Shown here piece after piece: positions 22,601-31,739 of a stretch of 39,515 bases of DNA (position 1 is its first letter; every line of letters starts with the position of its first letter). Location of the stretch: contig JANBQC010000244.1 in the NCBI GenBank assembly GCA_027576995.1, forward strand, positions 1 through 39,515, given 5' to 3'. Origin of the DNA: Dimargaris cristalligena. Its lineage: Eukaryota; Kickxellomycota; Dimargaritomycetes; Dimargaritales; Dimargaritaceae. The notes beneath the pieces are model-generated. The model saw only the letters and a list, made by a program, of their open reading frames with translations, was not told where the DNA came from and ran no database searches. The position numbers were made by a program, and so were the translations under genes.

Positions 22601-22970
22601 GCTGAATTCGTCACCGTATGCGCGCCACGAGTGCATCAGTGTACATTGGGTGCTACGAACCAAAATGGAGCAGGGCAATTCTATAGTTGTTAAAGCGTAG
22701 GAAGGAGTAAACCCCAAAAAGGTAAGGTAAGCAAAAGCAAAAGAAATAGGTTAAGGGGAAGAGAAGAGAAGAGAGAAGAGAGGTGGAGTGAGAGGGCGGA
22801 GAATAGGCGGGGGGAAGAAAAACGATAGAAGAAGAGAGACAGAGAGGGGTGTGTGATTATGGTTGGTGTAACCAGTAGGATCCCGGCAATTCGAATAATA
22901 GTTGGGGCGCACATGTATTATATTATATTATATACATATACTAAGGTTCTGAATCTGAACACTATCAACG

Positions 22971-23000
22971 CCTCCGCCCCGCCCCGCCCAATCCAATGAA
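22971..23000 (+). promoter_or_regulatory. Promoter-like GC-box/CCAAT cluster
   Basis: CCGCCCCGCCCCGCCCAATC and a further CCAAT sit together within 30 bp in otherwise AT/GA-rich surroundings. Such clusters bind Sp1-like zinc-finger and Hap/NF-Y-type factors. No recognised gene lies directly downstream, so the assignment rests on motif density only. Confidence 0.3.
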
Positions 23001-23484
23001 ACCGCGACGATGGCGAGTATACAAATACAATGTCCCGATTCTATTGTCCGCTTGGTCACCGCGTATCCCACCACTTCCCTCTATTTTCCACTAGTGCCTC
23101 CCCACTTATCGAAGCGAAAGGAATTGAAGAAAAAGGATGGTCCTACCTAGAAAAAACCATCCAGTGTCGTGCACTCACGTGGTCAGTTATAGGGCGACCG
23201 GCCCTCTCGCACGCGTGTCGTGTGCATATCATCGTCCTGTCCCGTTATTCGGACGAGTCCGTGTGTAAAATACCCACCCTCCTCTCCACAGGGGCTGAAA
23301 CGGAGAGGAAGTGCGGGGAGGGGGGACTCAGCTACGACGAGCCTAGCCAACCAAGCAGCAGAGCAATACACAACTCCTACGCGCGGAGTCGGTGGCCCCT
23401 GGGCGGGGTTTCCCCACCACGCCCTGTAGCATATACCCTACCTGATCCCTCATTTTACTTATATTTACCTGCCTTAACTAAGTG

Positions 23485-23486
<2 letters not shown>

Positions 23487-23521
<35 letters not shown>
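23487..23521. repeat. (CT)17 microsatellite
   Basis: A perfect CT dinucleotide run of 35 nt. It is the complement of the (AG)11 run 217 bp downstream. Confidence 0.95.
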
Positions 23522-23523
<2 letters not shown>

Positions 23524-23738
23524 CCCCTTCCTATGTATTCACCCCGCTGGAGCGTGTTTGGTTCTCCTCTCACTGAAATTCCGTGCGAGGGGGCACTGCC
23601 TCTCTTTACAGTATTGATTGGTCACGTTTCCGATTGCCTCTCCACCCATGGCTCTGCTTACGTGAGCTATTGCCCATTCGTTTAGCTGCATGTTAACATC
23701 AATAACATTGACCATTGTATATTACAGTACAGCTCTAA

Positions 23739-23760
23739 AGAGAGAGAGAGAGAGAGAGAG
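23739..23760. repeat. (AG)11 microsatellite
   Basis: A perfect AG dinucleotide run of 22 nt, able to pair with the (CT)17 run at 23487-23521 on the same strand. Confidence 0.95.
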
Positions 23761-24611
23761 GCCTAATATCAGGCTTTATATAGTCGGATCACCTGGATCT
23801 AATAGCCCGTAACGGCCACCTCGTTGATCAGCGACATCAACAAACCTATTCGTCACTCGTCGACGTCAGCGCCGTTATCAACAAACGTCCCTACTGACGC
23901 CAATTTACATTGTCTTCCCTTCTTCTTCACTCTTCCGGCGGTTGCTTTTCATTGTTTTGATTTCAGGGACCGGGGGTTTTTCGGTAGATCCCCCCCACAC
24001 ACATTCCATTTATATTTAATGGGGTGGACTTTCCAATTTCCTTTTTAGGAACCTTTCAGGCTATTGTGGGGAACGATATTCCCGACCCATACTTCCTTCT
24101 GACATAGGTAAATGAGTAGGGGGTGCATTGGTAGAACACCTCGAGTTGGGGTTTCGGATCCAACTGCCCCGACATGGACCGTTAGATCCACCGATATGTA
24201 TTGTACAAGCACCTTATCCTTGTCCAATGCCCCAAGTATCGCACCAGGTCCAAAATCATATTATATATATATTTAAAAAACAACATCCGTAACTGGATCA
24301 GTCAAGCCCGCATTATAATCCAATAATAAACTATGCATCATGCGCTGCTACATTCAACCAGTTATATATTATATATAAACACATATATGCGCCTGTTGTA
24401 TAATTCAAGGCTATATCGGGAAAAAGAAAGGTCGATCGATAAATGGGGTAGTAGTGATAAGGGCTTGAAAAGATACATTATAGAACCCACCCCATTGGCC
24501 CCCGGGGTAGTTCCGTCACCGCCCCTCCAATAACAGTGCCATTACTGGGGTACTTCTAACATAATTAAATATCGCGAACGGATGCACCGAGTTAGAATCC
24601 GGCGATATTAG

Positions 24612-26487
24612 TTATAACGAGACGGCATTGACCAATTGTAGGTTGCGGGACTTGAAGAAAGGCCGGGCCCTCCGCCGGGATTGCTCAACAGCCGCGTGGA
24701 CCGGTTTGTCATGAAGGCGGGCACGAGACTGCTGCAGGGATTCGGGCGAGATCCGGGTAAATACGCCGGTCGATATACGTGGTCGAATAGACTCCGCGAA
24801 CTGATCTACAGTTCGTAAGGGCCGCGGTCTGGTGGCTTTGGTCAGCATAGCTTTGCTGGTGTAAACGGATGGTTCCATGGCTGCATCTTCTACGTCGGGC
24901 CTACGGTAGATGATCCAGACGGGGAAATTAGACGGGTACGTGTGTGGTAGTGGGGTTAGTACTGGGATATCCCGGTGACAGTGGGCCACCCAATTGGAAA
25001 TGAGGGGTGATCACATTAATACCACAGAGTGACCCCGTTAGCCAGGTCAATTTATACTTTAATGGAACTACTTACCATTTCACTTCAACGCCCTTCGCGT
25101 TCACTAGTTTCTCGCAGGTGGCCCAGCTGAACCGAATGATACCCGGGTAGCCAAAGACCGGGTCCAGATGACCATGTAGCCATTTGACTGTGTTGGGGTC
25201 GGACGGGTAACCTGAGCCGAATTGGGTGGACCAGGGGGAGCTGTTGCTGTTGTTAGCGTCTAAGCCGGGACTATACGTTAGTTCATCTCTGTTGATGGGG
25301 GCGATGGATTCGGAGAACCGCCAGTGAAGCAGGACGGCATCGCGAATTACCTTGGCGCAGATACTGGCAGCACTGACAATGGGGAAGAGGCTGTCGGCCT
25401 TTTTGGTCACCGTGAACTGGATGCCCGGGAAAATCCGACTGAGTTTGTCTTGGTATTTTTCCGGCGGGCCTACTGTATCCACATATACCTTATATGCATG
25501 GGAGAAATACAAACCGGGTATTGGTTTAATTAGCCGAAAATCGATTATATGCAGTGAATGCGGAGATGATGCCAGTTGGAAAGCTGGGCCTGATGGATGA
25601 TGTAAATCATCGAACTGGCCGAATCGATATATGCGCATGAACGGTTTTTTAAGCCGGGGTAGGGTAAAGGGCCTGTGACTTATGCCGCCCTTGGGCAATC
25701 CCGCATTCATTCAAAAATCCATGGGAAGTGTGAAGCCAGCCCTGGTGGAGAGAGAAATAGGCCATCTTGTCACAGGGGGGGACTTACCTCTTTGACATTC
25801 ACCCCACGCGCCAGAGTTTCCTTAATTAAGCCAATCGTGGTATCATGGGCAATGGCGTTGAGGTTGTATTTGGCCGTACGCAACATCCAATTGGACAAGT
25901 CCTGGGGGGACAGCACTTTGACCGCCCACCCGATCCGTTCCCGCTGGTGGGGAAGTTGCATAGATTCAAACAGGGAGTTCCGCATGGGTTCGGTGAGTAC
26001 TTTGGAATCATCGACGCCGAGTTTGGCGACGAAGTCCCGCTCACTAAAGGCCGCGTAGCAGATACCGTATACCATGGGTCCTAGCACGGGCCCACGGCCG
26101 GCTTCATCGACTCCGAGGATACAGGGAGGGGCGGCGGTATTGGAAAGTTCGTCGGAGCTTTTGCAGGTGGAGGGGATGGGGGAGTGATGGGTCCACGAGG
26201 CCACCAGAGGTTCACCTAGGGGCAGACCCAAATCGATGAGAGCTAGTAGAGCAAGGGAATGCCGTGTAGCGAGTGGTAGAATGGGGGAAGCGAGTACGCT
26301 ATAGGGTGATGAGTGCATAGTAAGGAAAGTATACTACCACCTTCTTGGTCGGCGGGTATATGCGGGGTTCGAAGTTAACGGAGGACCAGTGCGTGCTTGG
26401 GTCGGTCGGTGGGTTACCTTTCTCGCGGGGGTGGAGCTCGGCGGGGGCGGCATATGCCGGCTTGCAGGTGCGGAGGTGACCAAGCAT
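24612..26487 (-). CDS. RNH201: Ribonuclease H2 subunit A (catalytic), 399 aa
   Basis: Proposed exons (minus): 26487-26418, 26215-25788, 25488-25076, 24900-24612. The last two introns are well supported: 299 bp from GAG|GTAAGT, and 175 bp from ATG|GTAAGT with TACTAAC near 24955-24961. The first (202 bp, GTAACC...CCCTAG) is inferred: it keeps the frame, and it places the start at CACCATG behind a pyrimidine-rich leader. The alternative is to begin at the ATG at 26318 and read through, giving 410 aa. Type II RNase H motifs are clear: CILGVDEAGRGPVLGPMVYG (Asp60, Glu61), VDDSK, VYVDTVGPPEKYQ (Asp170), SAASICAKVIRD and the C-terminal FFKSRNLQLVNAVSL. The enzyme incises RNA in RNA-DNA hybrids and removes single ribonucleotides from DNA with subunits B and C, in the nucleus. 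It is divergent with BUB3. Confidence 0.88.
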
Positions 26488-27246
26488 GGTGACGACAATC
26501 GTCAAGGGAGAAGAGAAAATAGTAGGGTTTAGGAACAACAAGAATAGATAAAGAGGGAAGTAATGGTAATGCGGTGAAGGTGCCAGCCGGCTCAATGTGT
26601 CCAGGTATCGAGATCGCAGTGGCTTGAAGAGGGGAAGGTCGAACCAGCGCAACGCAGACAGAGAGCTACAGTAGGTGTAATAAAAGAGTGGCTTAGGGGA
26701 ATCGAACGGGTGGCACTGGGGAGGGCAGTGTATCTGTTATATACGAGATACATGTCCATAGCAATTGTGGCCCCTGACTCGAGAGCCTCGATGAACGAGG
26801 GGGACAATAATCCCAGCCAATTTGGAAGTCCATCGATTCCCACACCACCAGGTGTCCAAGCGATAATTATCCAGGTTATGGCAGTGTTTTGTTTACAACT
26901 GGCCCGCCCAGAACCTCCCGCTTCCACAACCACTGGGCCAACCACCATTTCCAAACCTACCCATTTTCCTGGAACCAACTCGGCTTAGTTGATTGACAAT
27001 TCATTCACATGGTCTTCCTTTCTCTATCTTCACCCCTCAACACAGTCCCTTTTTACCCGTAACTACGCCAACCTCGTCGTTATTGCCCATCTACAAGTAT
27101 ATTGACTTCTATTTTTATTATCGAGCATTAAACTTTGACCACAGCCTTGTCCAACCACTTTTCCACCCTTCTACACCACTCATTCCCCTCACCTGTATTT
27201 ATTTTTCTCTCTCTATTTTTCTCTGCCTTTACTATTCTATTTCACC
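26488..27246. promoter_or_regulatory. Divergent promoter region of RNase H2A and BUB3
   Basis: The 759 bp between two divergent starts is purine-rich on the plus strand near RNase H2A and pyrimidine-rich near BUB3, as expected for two pyrimidine-rich leaders on opposite coding strands. A GGGCCAACCACC patch lies near 26936-26948. No separate gene is seen. Confidence 0.5.
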
Positions 27247-28368
27247 ATGAGTCACGGCCACGCACCCCCTCCCACCGAGTTTCAACTGCCGAATGCGCCA
27301 GCCGACGGCATCTCTTCCCTCACTTTTAGTCCCACCCAGCCCGATCGGCTGCTGGTGACCTCCTGGGACAAGACCATTCGCCTCTACGATGTCAGCCAGC
27401 CGGTCCTACTCGGCCAGTACGAAACCGCCGCCGCCGTGCTCGATGCGTGTTTCGCTGGGACCAGTCCCAAACGGATCTATAGCGGGGGTCTAGATCCCGT
27501 GGTCCGGGGCTGGGATATCGAAACCCGGACCCAGGTATCCCTGGGCACCCACGAAGCCCCCGTCAAATGCGTCAAGTTCGCCGACGCCCACGGGGTGGTG
27601 GTCACGGGCAGTTGGGACAAAACCGTGGGCCTTTGGGACCCCCGTGCGTCGGCCGCTACCGCCGTGGCCCGCATCGGCCTCGAGAGCACCGACGCGGAAA
27701 TTCTGGCTGCCTGGGCCCAGGGCGATGCCTCGTCTGCTTCCGCCAATGGCCCCGACCAGCTCCAGGTGGGCCGCTATATGCAACCTGAGCGGGTCTTCTC
27801 CCTAGACGTCGTGGACCATACTATCGTGGTGGCCATGGCCGGGCGCCACGTATTTCTCTACGATATCCGGAACATGAAGGAAACCCTGCAACGCCGCGAA
27901 AGTTCCCTCAAATACATGACCCGGGCCGTCCGCTGCATGCCCGACGGCCGCGGTTACGTGACCAGTTCCATCGAAGGTCGCGTGGCGGTGGAGTTCTTCG
28001 ACCCCGCCCCCGCCGCCCAGGCCCATAAATACGCCTTCAAATGTCATCGCCAAGTGGTCCAGGGCGTCGACGTGGTTTACCCCGTTAATGCCCTGGCGTT
28101 CCACCCCACCCAGGGTACCTTTGCGTCCGGGGGGTCCGACGGAATCGTTAATATTTGGGACGGGTTTAATAAAAAGCGGCTAAGGCAGTACCCGAAATAC
28201 CCCGCGTCCATTTCGGCCCTGGCTTTTAACTGTACCGGTAATTGGTTGGCTATTGCGTCGTCCTATACTTACGATGAAGGCGAAAAGGAACATCCCGCGG
28301 ATGCCATCTTCATCCGGCCTATTTCGGAAAGTGAAGTGCGGCCTAAATTGCCCCACCCCAAGGCTTAG
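27247..28368 (+). CDS. BUB3: Mitotic checkpoint WD40 protein Bub3
   Basis: A single exon with the start in TTCACCATG after a C/T-rich leader; 373 aa, stop TAG. It is a WD40 propeller with blades marked by [38 protein letters not shown] and [14 protein letters not shown]. The Bub3-specific stretch [32 protein letters not shown], then YAFKCHR, FNKKRL and [22 protein letters not shown], separates it from the related Rae1/Gle2. Bub3 binds GLEBS motifs of Bub1 and BubR1/Mad3 and MELT repeats of the kinetochore scaffold, as part of the spindle assembly checkpoint. It is about 45 residues longer than human BUB3; a Ser/Ala/Asp-rich insertion (about 150-178) accounts for much of this. GC-rich third positions suggest good expression. 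Confidence 0.96.
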   Translation: [373 protein letters not shown]

Positions 28369-28869
28369 AGACCCGGGTCCGATTGTGCGCATATATACAT
28401 ACCTATATATATATATATATTATTTTTTTCACCCTCCCCCAAGGGTCCTCTTTCTGCCTTGGCTTTTACAACATTTTCTTTTCTTTCGCTTGTCGATCCG
28501 GCCTGTTAATCTGTTTAGTTTGATTGATGAATAGTCTCTTCACAAAAATCACCCCACTCTGCATCATACCCCAATTTGACATTAATCAATAAATACTCCC
28601 GACCAACCTGATTCCGGTAGGTATCTTACCGATGTAACGATTCCTTTATATATACATGGAGATGTATCGATAGATAGGTTTTACTTTACCGCGCAGTATT
28701 TCAGTCAATTGTTTATAGTACACGAGTAGATTTTATTATTTCCGAATGGGATTTGGTTAACCTAAGGAGCTGGTATGCGTTTAATCATGTGTCAGCGAAT
28801 GTCTAGCAATTTGAGCCATACCTGGCCCACCCCGGCCTAAACTCCGACCAACGAAGAGGAGGTGGTGGA
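28369..28869. other. Convergent intergenic spacer with 3' ends
   Basis: The 501 bp between the stop codons of BUB3 (plus) and the LAMTOR3-like gene (minus). It contains a (TA)n run near 28404-28422 and an AATAAA at 28588-28593, about 220 nt after the BUB3 stop, which could serve as a polyadenylation signal. Confidence 0.45.
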
Positions 28870-29319
28870 CTAGTAGCCATCGTAGCCCAAATTAGCCATC
28901 CGGGGGTTCAGCATGACGGTCCCGGCAATGGTCGATACCTTATTAATCACCGGTTTCAGACCCTCTTCCAACCGGGGCCGCAGCGTCAACAACTGGCCCA
29001 TATGGGCATCCAAGTCGGCCAACAGCACGCACTGCACCGAGGAAAAACTAAAGTAAATATACTGGAACCGCTCCCCGACGCACACGGTGGCTTTCATGGT
29101 TTCCATGCCGAGCCGTTTGAGCTTGTCGACCGCTTGTACGAGTTGGGTGGTCAAGGTCGGGTCGCATGCGATAGGTCCGCCAGAGGCAGAGGCAGTGGTG
29201 GTGGGTCGGCCGGGGCGCTGCTTGAAGGAAATGAGAATGCCGTCGGGGTCGGTGAGGAGGATGGCCTGGAGACCCGGGTGGTCCTCGAAAATGGGAGTGA
29301 AGAGGGGGTCGGATGCCAT
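28870..29319 (-). CDS. Roadblock/LC7-fold protein, LAMTOR3 (MP1)-like, 149 aa
   Basis: The start is the ATG at 29319; the frame is open further upstream, but that part is leader-like. The pattern FEDHPGLQAILLTDPDGILI followed by a helix (LTTQLVQAVDKLKRLGM), paired strands (ATVCVGERFQYIYFSF, VQCVLLAD) and a final helix (LRPRLEEGLKPV) is the roadblock/LC7 fold. The opening phrase resembles LAMTOR3 more than LAMTOR2 or dynein light chain roadblock. In animals and fission yeast LAMTOR3 is part of the Ragulator complex, which anchors Rag GTPases on the lysosome or vacuole and helps TORC1 sense amino acids. The C-terminal 25 residues (about 125-149) have no counterpart that I recognise. The subfamily call is moderate; the fold call is stronger. 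It is divergent with GEP4. Confidence 0.7.
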   Translation of the reverse strand: MASDPLFTPIFEDHPGLQAILLTDPDGILISFKQRPGRPTTTASASGGPIACDPTLTTQLVQAVDKLKRLGMETMKATVCVGERFQYIYFSFSSVQCVLLADLDAHMGQLLTLRPRLEEGLKPVINKVSTIAGTVMLNPRMANLGYDGY

Positions 29320-29895
29320 TATTTTGCTGGGTTTGGATACGAGAATAGAGGTTGCGTAGAGGTTTAGGGAATGGGAATGGGAATGGGCACAAGAGCAAGA
29401 GTGAAGTGTAATGCGGTGGGCAATGGGTGGGGTGGATGGTTCACTTTGGGAGTGAACAGTTAACAGAATGTGTATTAGGGAGACTGAAATGGGGAATAAA
29501 TGGCTGAAAAAGAGCGAATTGGAGGGGTTTAAACAAGGGGTACGAAAGAGCAAAGAACTCAGTTAGTACAAGGGGGGTTAGGATTCTCAATATCCACACA
29601 CACACACACACACACCAGGTCCGAACCAATTCCAAGTTCAATTGCTGAGGCCTCTCCGATTCCTGTACTTAATAACCAAGCCTTCCCCCATCTGCCTTGC
29701 TTTATTTGAAGTTGCTCAGACCAACCTAGTTGGCAGCTTTTCCAAGCCCTTTAAACCTTTTCCTTCGCCTCTACCTGTATCCTTTTATTTATTTTAATTG
29801 ACCGCCCAAAGCCGCTGCTGACTCTCCCCCTCCCCTACACTCGTCCTTTTTTTTTTTGCTTCTTTATCCTATCCCAAACCCTCGGAAAGTTTCGC
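29320..29895. promoter_or_regulatory. Divergent promoter region of the LAMTOR3-like gene and GEP4
   Basis: The 576 bp between divergent starts. The plus strand is G/A-rich near the minus gene and C/T-rich near GEP4, with a T10 tract around 29847. A (CA)n microsatellite lies at about 29595-29615. No independent gene is seen. Confidence 0.5.
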
Positions 29896-30693
29896 ATGGG
29901 CCAGAGTTTTAATGGGCCCGGCATTCGGGCGGCCGCCAGTGTCTTGTGGCGACCCCGCCTGCTTATCCCCCACCAAGTGGTCACCGATATCCGGGCCGTG
30001 GACTTTAGCGCTCTTCGGAAACAGGGCATTCGGGCCATTGGGTTCGATAAGGACAATTGCCTCACCCGGCCGTATGAGTCGACTCTCTATCCGCCATTCC
30101 GGGTAAGTTAGTCTACTTTTATTGCTTCTAGGAATGAGGTCGATGAATTCGCATTGCATTGCCGTTCCCCTTTATCCCACCACTGGCCAACTTTGGGCTT
30201 GGCATTTTAACCGATACTTATTTTCAGTGAGATCCATATATATATTTATATATACTTTGTTGGATTGTATTATCGTTTAACCCAGGGGGCTTGGGAACAA
30301 TGTCTCGAGACGTTCGGCGCCGATCATGTAGTTATCGTGTCCAATTCAGCCGGAACTCCGGATGATTCCGGATATACCCAGGCGCAGACCATCGAACGTG
30401 ATTTGGGAGTACCTGTTCTCCGCCACCCCATCAAGAAACCGGCCGGCGGGGACGAATTGCTCGCTCATTTCGCCCCCCTTCCGCCTTCGCAAATTGCTTT
30501 TGTAGGCGACCGACTAATGACCGATATCGTGTTTGGTCACCGCTACGGCCTGTTCACCATCTGGACCCGCCAAATCGTGAGTGCCAAGGGGGATAATCCG
30601 GTAGCGGCCCGTCTGCGCGGCTTGGAGTACCGTATCTATGATTTTTTGAAGGGTTGGAAATGGCAGGCACCCGCTCATCCCTCTCAGAAGTAA
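29896..30693 (+). CDS. GEP4: Mitochondrial phosphatidylglycerophosphatase, GEP4 family, 204 aa
   Basis: Exons 29896-30102 and 30286-30693 are joined in phase 0 across a 183-bp intron (GTAAGT...CCCAG). HAD-superfamily motifs are in order: IGFDKDNCLTRP (Asp51, Asp53), IVSNSAGT (88-93), IKKPAGG with the motif-III lysine region (118-124), and FVGDRLMTDI (Asp144, Asp149). The DKDNC form of motif I and SNSAG are typical of the GEP4/PGP phosphatase family. The enzyme removes phosphate from phosphatidylglycerophosphate to make phosphatidylglycerol, the step before cardiolipin, on the matrix side of the inner membrane. Length fits the family (about 185-200). The N-terminus is basic and amphipathic (R11, R19, R21) but not a strong classic presequence. 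The start at 29896 follows a pyrimidine-rich leader. Confidence 0.93.
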
Positions 30694-31319
30694 TGCATGA
30701 GACTTGACGTGTAATACCGATTTGTAATATGACTCTCTAAAGGGCTTATGCGATTAAAAAGCTTTATAAATAAGGTAAAAAATACCACCAATTAATACGG
30801 ATGCCATCCACAGCCCAACTCTATCCGAGTTTACAGGAAACGGCCCGGTATCAACCAAACCTGGTTAACTGAATTTTCTGTATATAGCCGACCCGAACTT
30901 ACCTCGTTTGAATTTGCTATTTTCTCTGCTAAATAGACCAATACTGCGCTCTGTGGGGGTTATTATGCACAATGGGTACTATTTACCCTGTAGGTCACAT
31001 TAAATTGCTAGGCCAATGAAATTGTATAAATTGTATAAATTTATTATAATTATATAATTGTTAACGATGGCTAAACTGCGGGCTTTTACTGTATATGAAT
31101 TAAGTGACAGGAGCTACTATATATATATATATATATTTCCGTTACAACAGCTGAATAAAGTCACAAAAGAAATGAATTTAAAAGTACACTATAGCACTGA
31201 ATGGTGGGCCTCGCTCGACCTATCCACCCGTTTGTATATTCCCTGCCATCCGCACCAAAGAGATAGAGAGAGAGAGAGAGAGAGGGGGGTGCGGAAGGGC
31301 ACTGCTACACAGGTCCGGC
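30694..31319. other. Convergent AT-rich spacer
   Basis: The 626 bp between the 3' ends of GEP4 and the secreted protein gene on the minus strand. It is AT-rich, with (TA)n at about 31118-31137 and (AG)n at about 31265-31284. No gene is seen. Confidence 0.5.
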
Positions 31320-31739
31320 CTAGCTAGTGGGGGCCGGAATAGCCGGGGTTGTTCCGGTCGGGCTCGCGGTCGTGTTGAGGGCATTCAATTTCTCATTTTT
31401 GTCCTTCTTATAGTTACGGTAGGTATCGATGAGCATACCCCCCAGACCAATACCCCAACCTACCGGACCGCTGAAGCCCAGGGCCAGGGCGCCCATACCG
31501 ATGGAAAAGGGGTGGTCCTTGACGTAGTCCTTGGCCTTACCCAATAGTTTGTCGCGCTTGGACTGTTCGGGAGCGGCGGGGTTAGTGGCGGCAGCGGCAG
31601 TGGCACCACCAGTAGGATCCACGGTGGTCGCCGGGGCCGTTGTCGGGATGGTGGGGTCAGTGGCAGGCAGCGGGTGAGCTAGGACAATGGTGATGGTCGC
31701 CAGGAGCAAAAGACCAAAGAAGAGGAAGCGGCGGACCAT
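31320..31739 (-). CDS. Small secreted protein with dibasic site and Gly-rich hydrophobic segment, 139 aa
   Basis: The ATG at 31739 lies in CCACCATG; the stop is TAG. Residues 1-21 are a strong signal peptide (MVRRF then a Leu-rich core, likely cleaved after Ala21). Residues 22-60 are a Pro/Thr/Ala-rich pro-region, probably O-glycosylated. Lys-Arg at 61-62 is a candidate Kex2 site. The rest begins with a basic amphipathic stretch (DKLLGKAKDYVKDH), then a Gly-rich hydrophobic segment (about 79-105) with several small-xxx-small spacings, then a basic tail (NYKKDKNEK) and a Thr/Pro-rich end with one N-glycosylation sequon at Asn122. There are no cysteines. I do not recognise a family. The hydrophobic stretch could be membrane-inserting, or simply a transmembrane segment of a type I protein. 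The plan recalls the 69-aa protein at 250-459. Confidence 0.72.
   Translation of the reverse strand: MVRRFLFFGLLLLATITIVLAHPLPATDPTIPTTAPATTVDPTGGATAAAATNPAAPEQSKRDKLLGKAKDYVKDHPFSIGMGALALGFSGPVGWGIGLGGMLIDTYRNYKKDKNEKLNALNTTASPTGTTPAIPAPTS

Larger units (their letters stand above)
19695..24611. other. Gene-poor region, 4.9 kb, strand-asymmetric
   Basis: No gene with recognisable homology. About 19.7-20.0 kb should be promoter and leader of the Rho GEF. The plus strand is strongly purine-rich over about 21.1-22.9 kb. At 22,970-23,000 there is a GC-box and CCAAT cluster facing an ATG-initiated ORF (23030-23617, 195 codons) of no recognisable family. A (CT)17 run and a complementary (AG)11 run lie at 23487-23521 and 23739-23760. 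A small inverted repeat, AGGTGC/GCACCT, is at 20004-20023. About 24.2-24.6 kb is AT-rich and is the 3' flank of RNase H2A. Confidence 0.5.

Noticed and set aside
23240..23262. Possible hammerhead ribozyme core (CGGACGAGTCCG)
   Set aside because: It is only a short self-complementary hairpin; the conserved CUGAUGA and GAAA core elements are absent.
25770..26318. RNase H2A starting at the ATG at 26318 without a first intron
   Set aside because: Possible, but the start lacks the usual leader pattern, adds about 35 residues of Leu-rich sequence without family resemblance, and the spliced model keeps frame from a better start.
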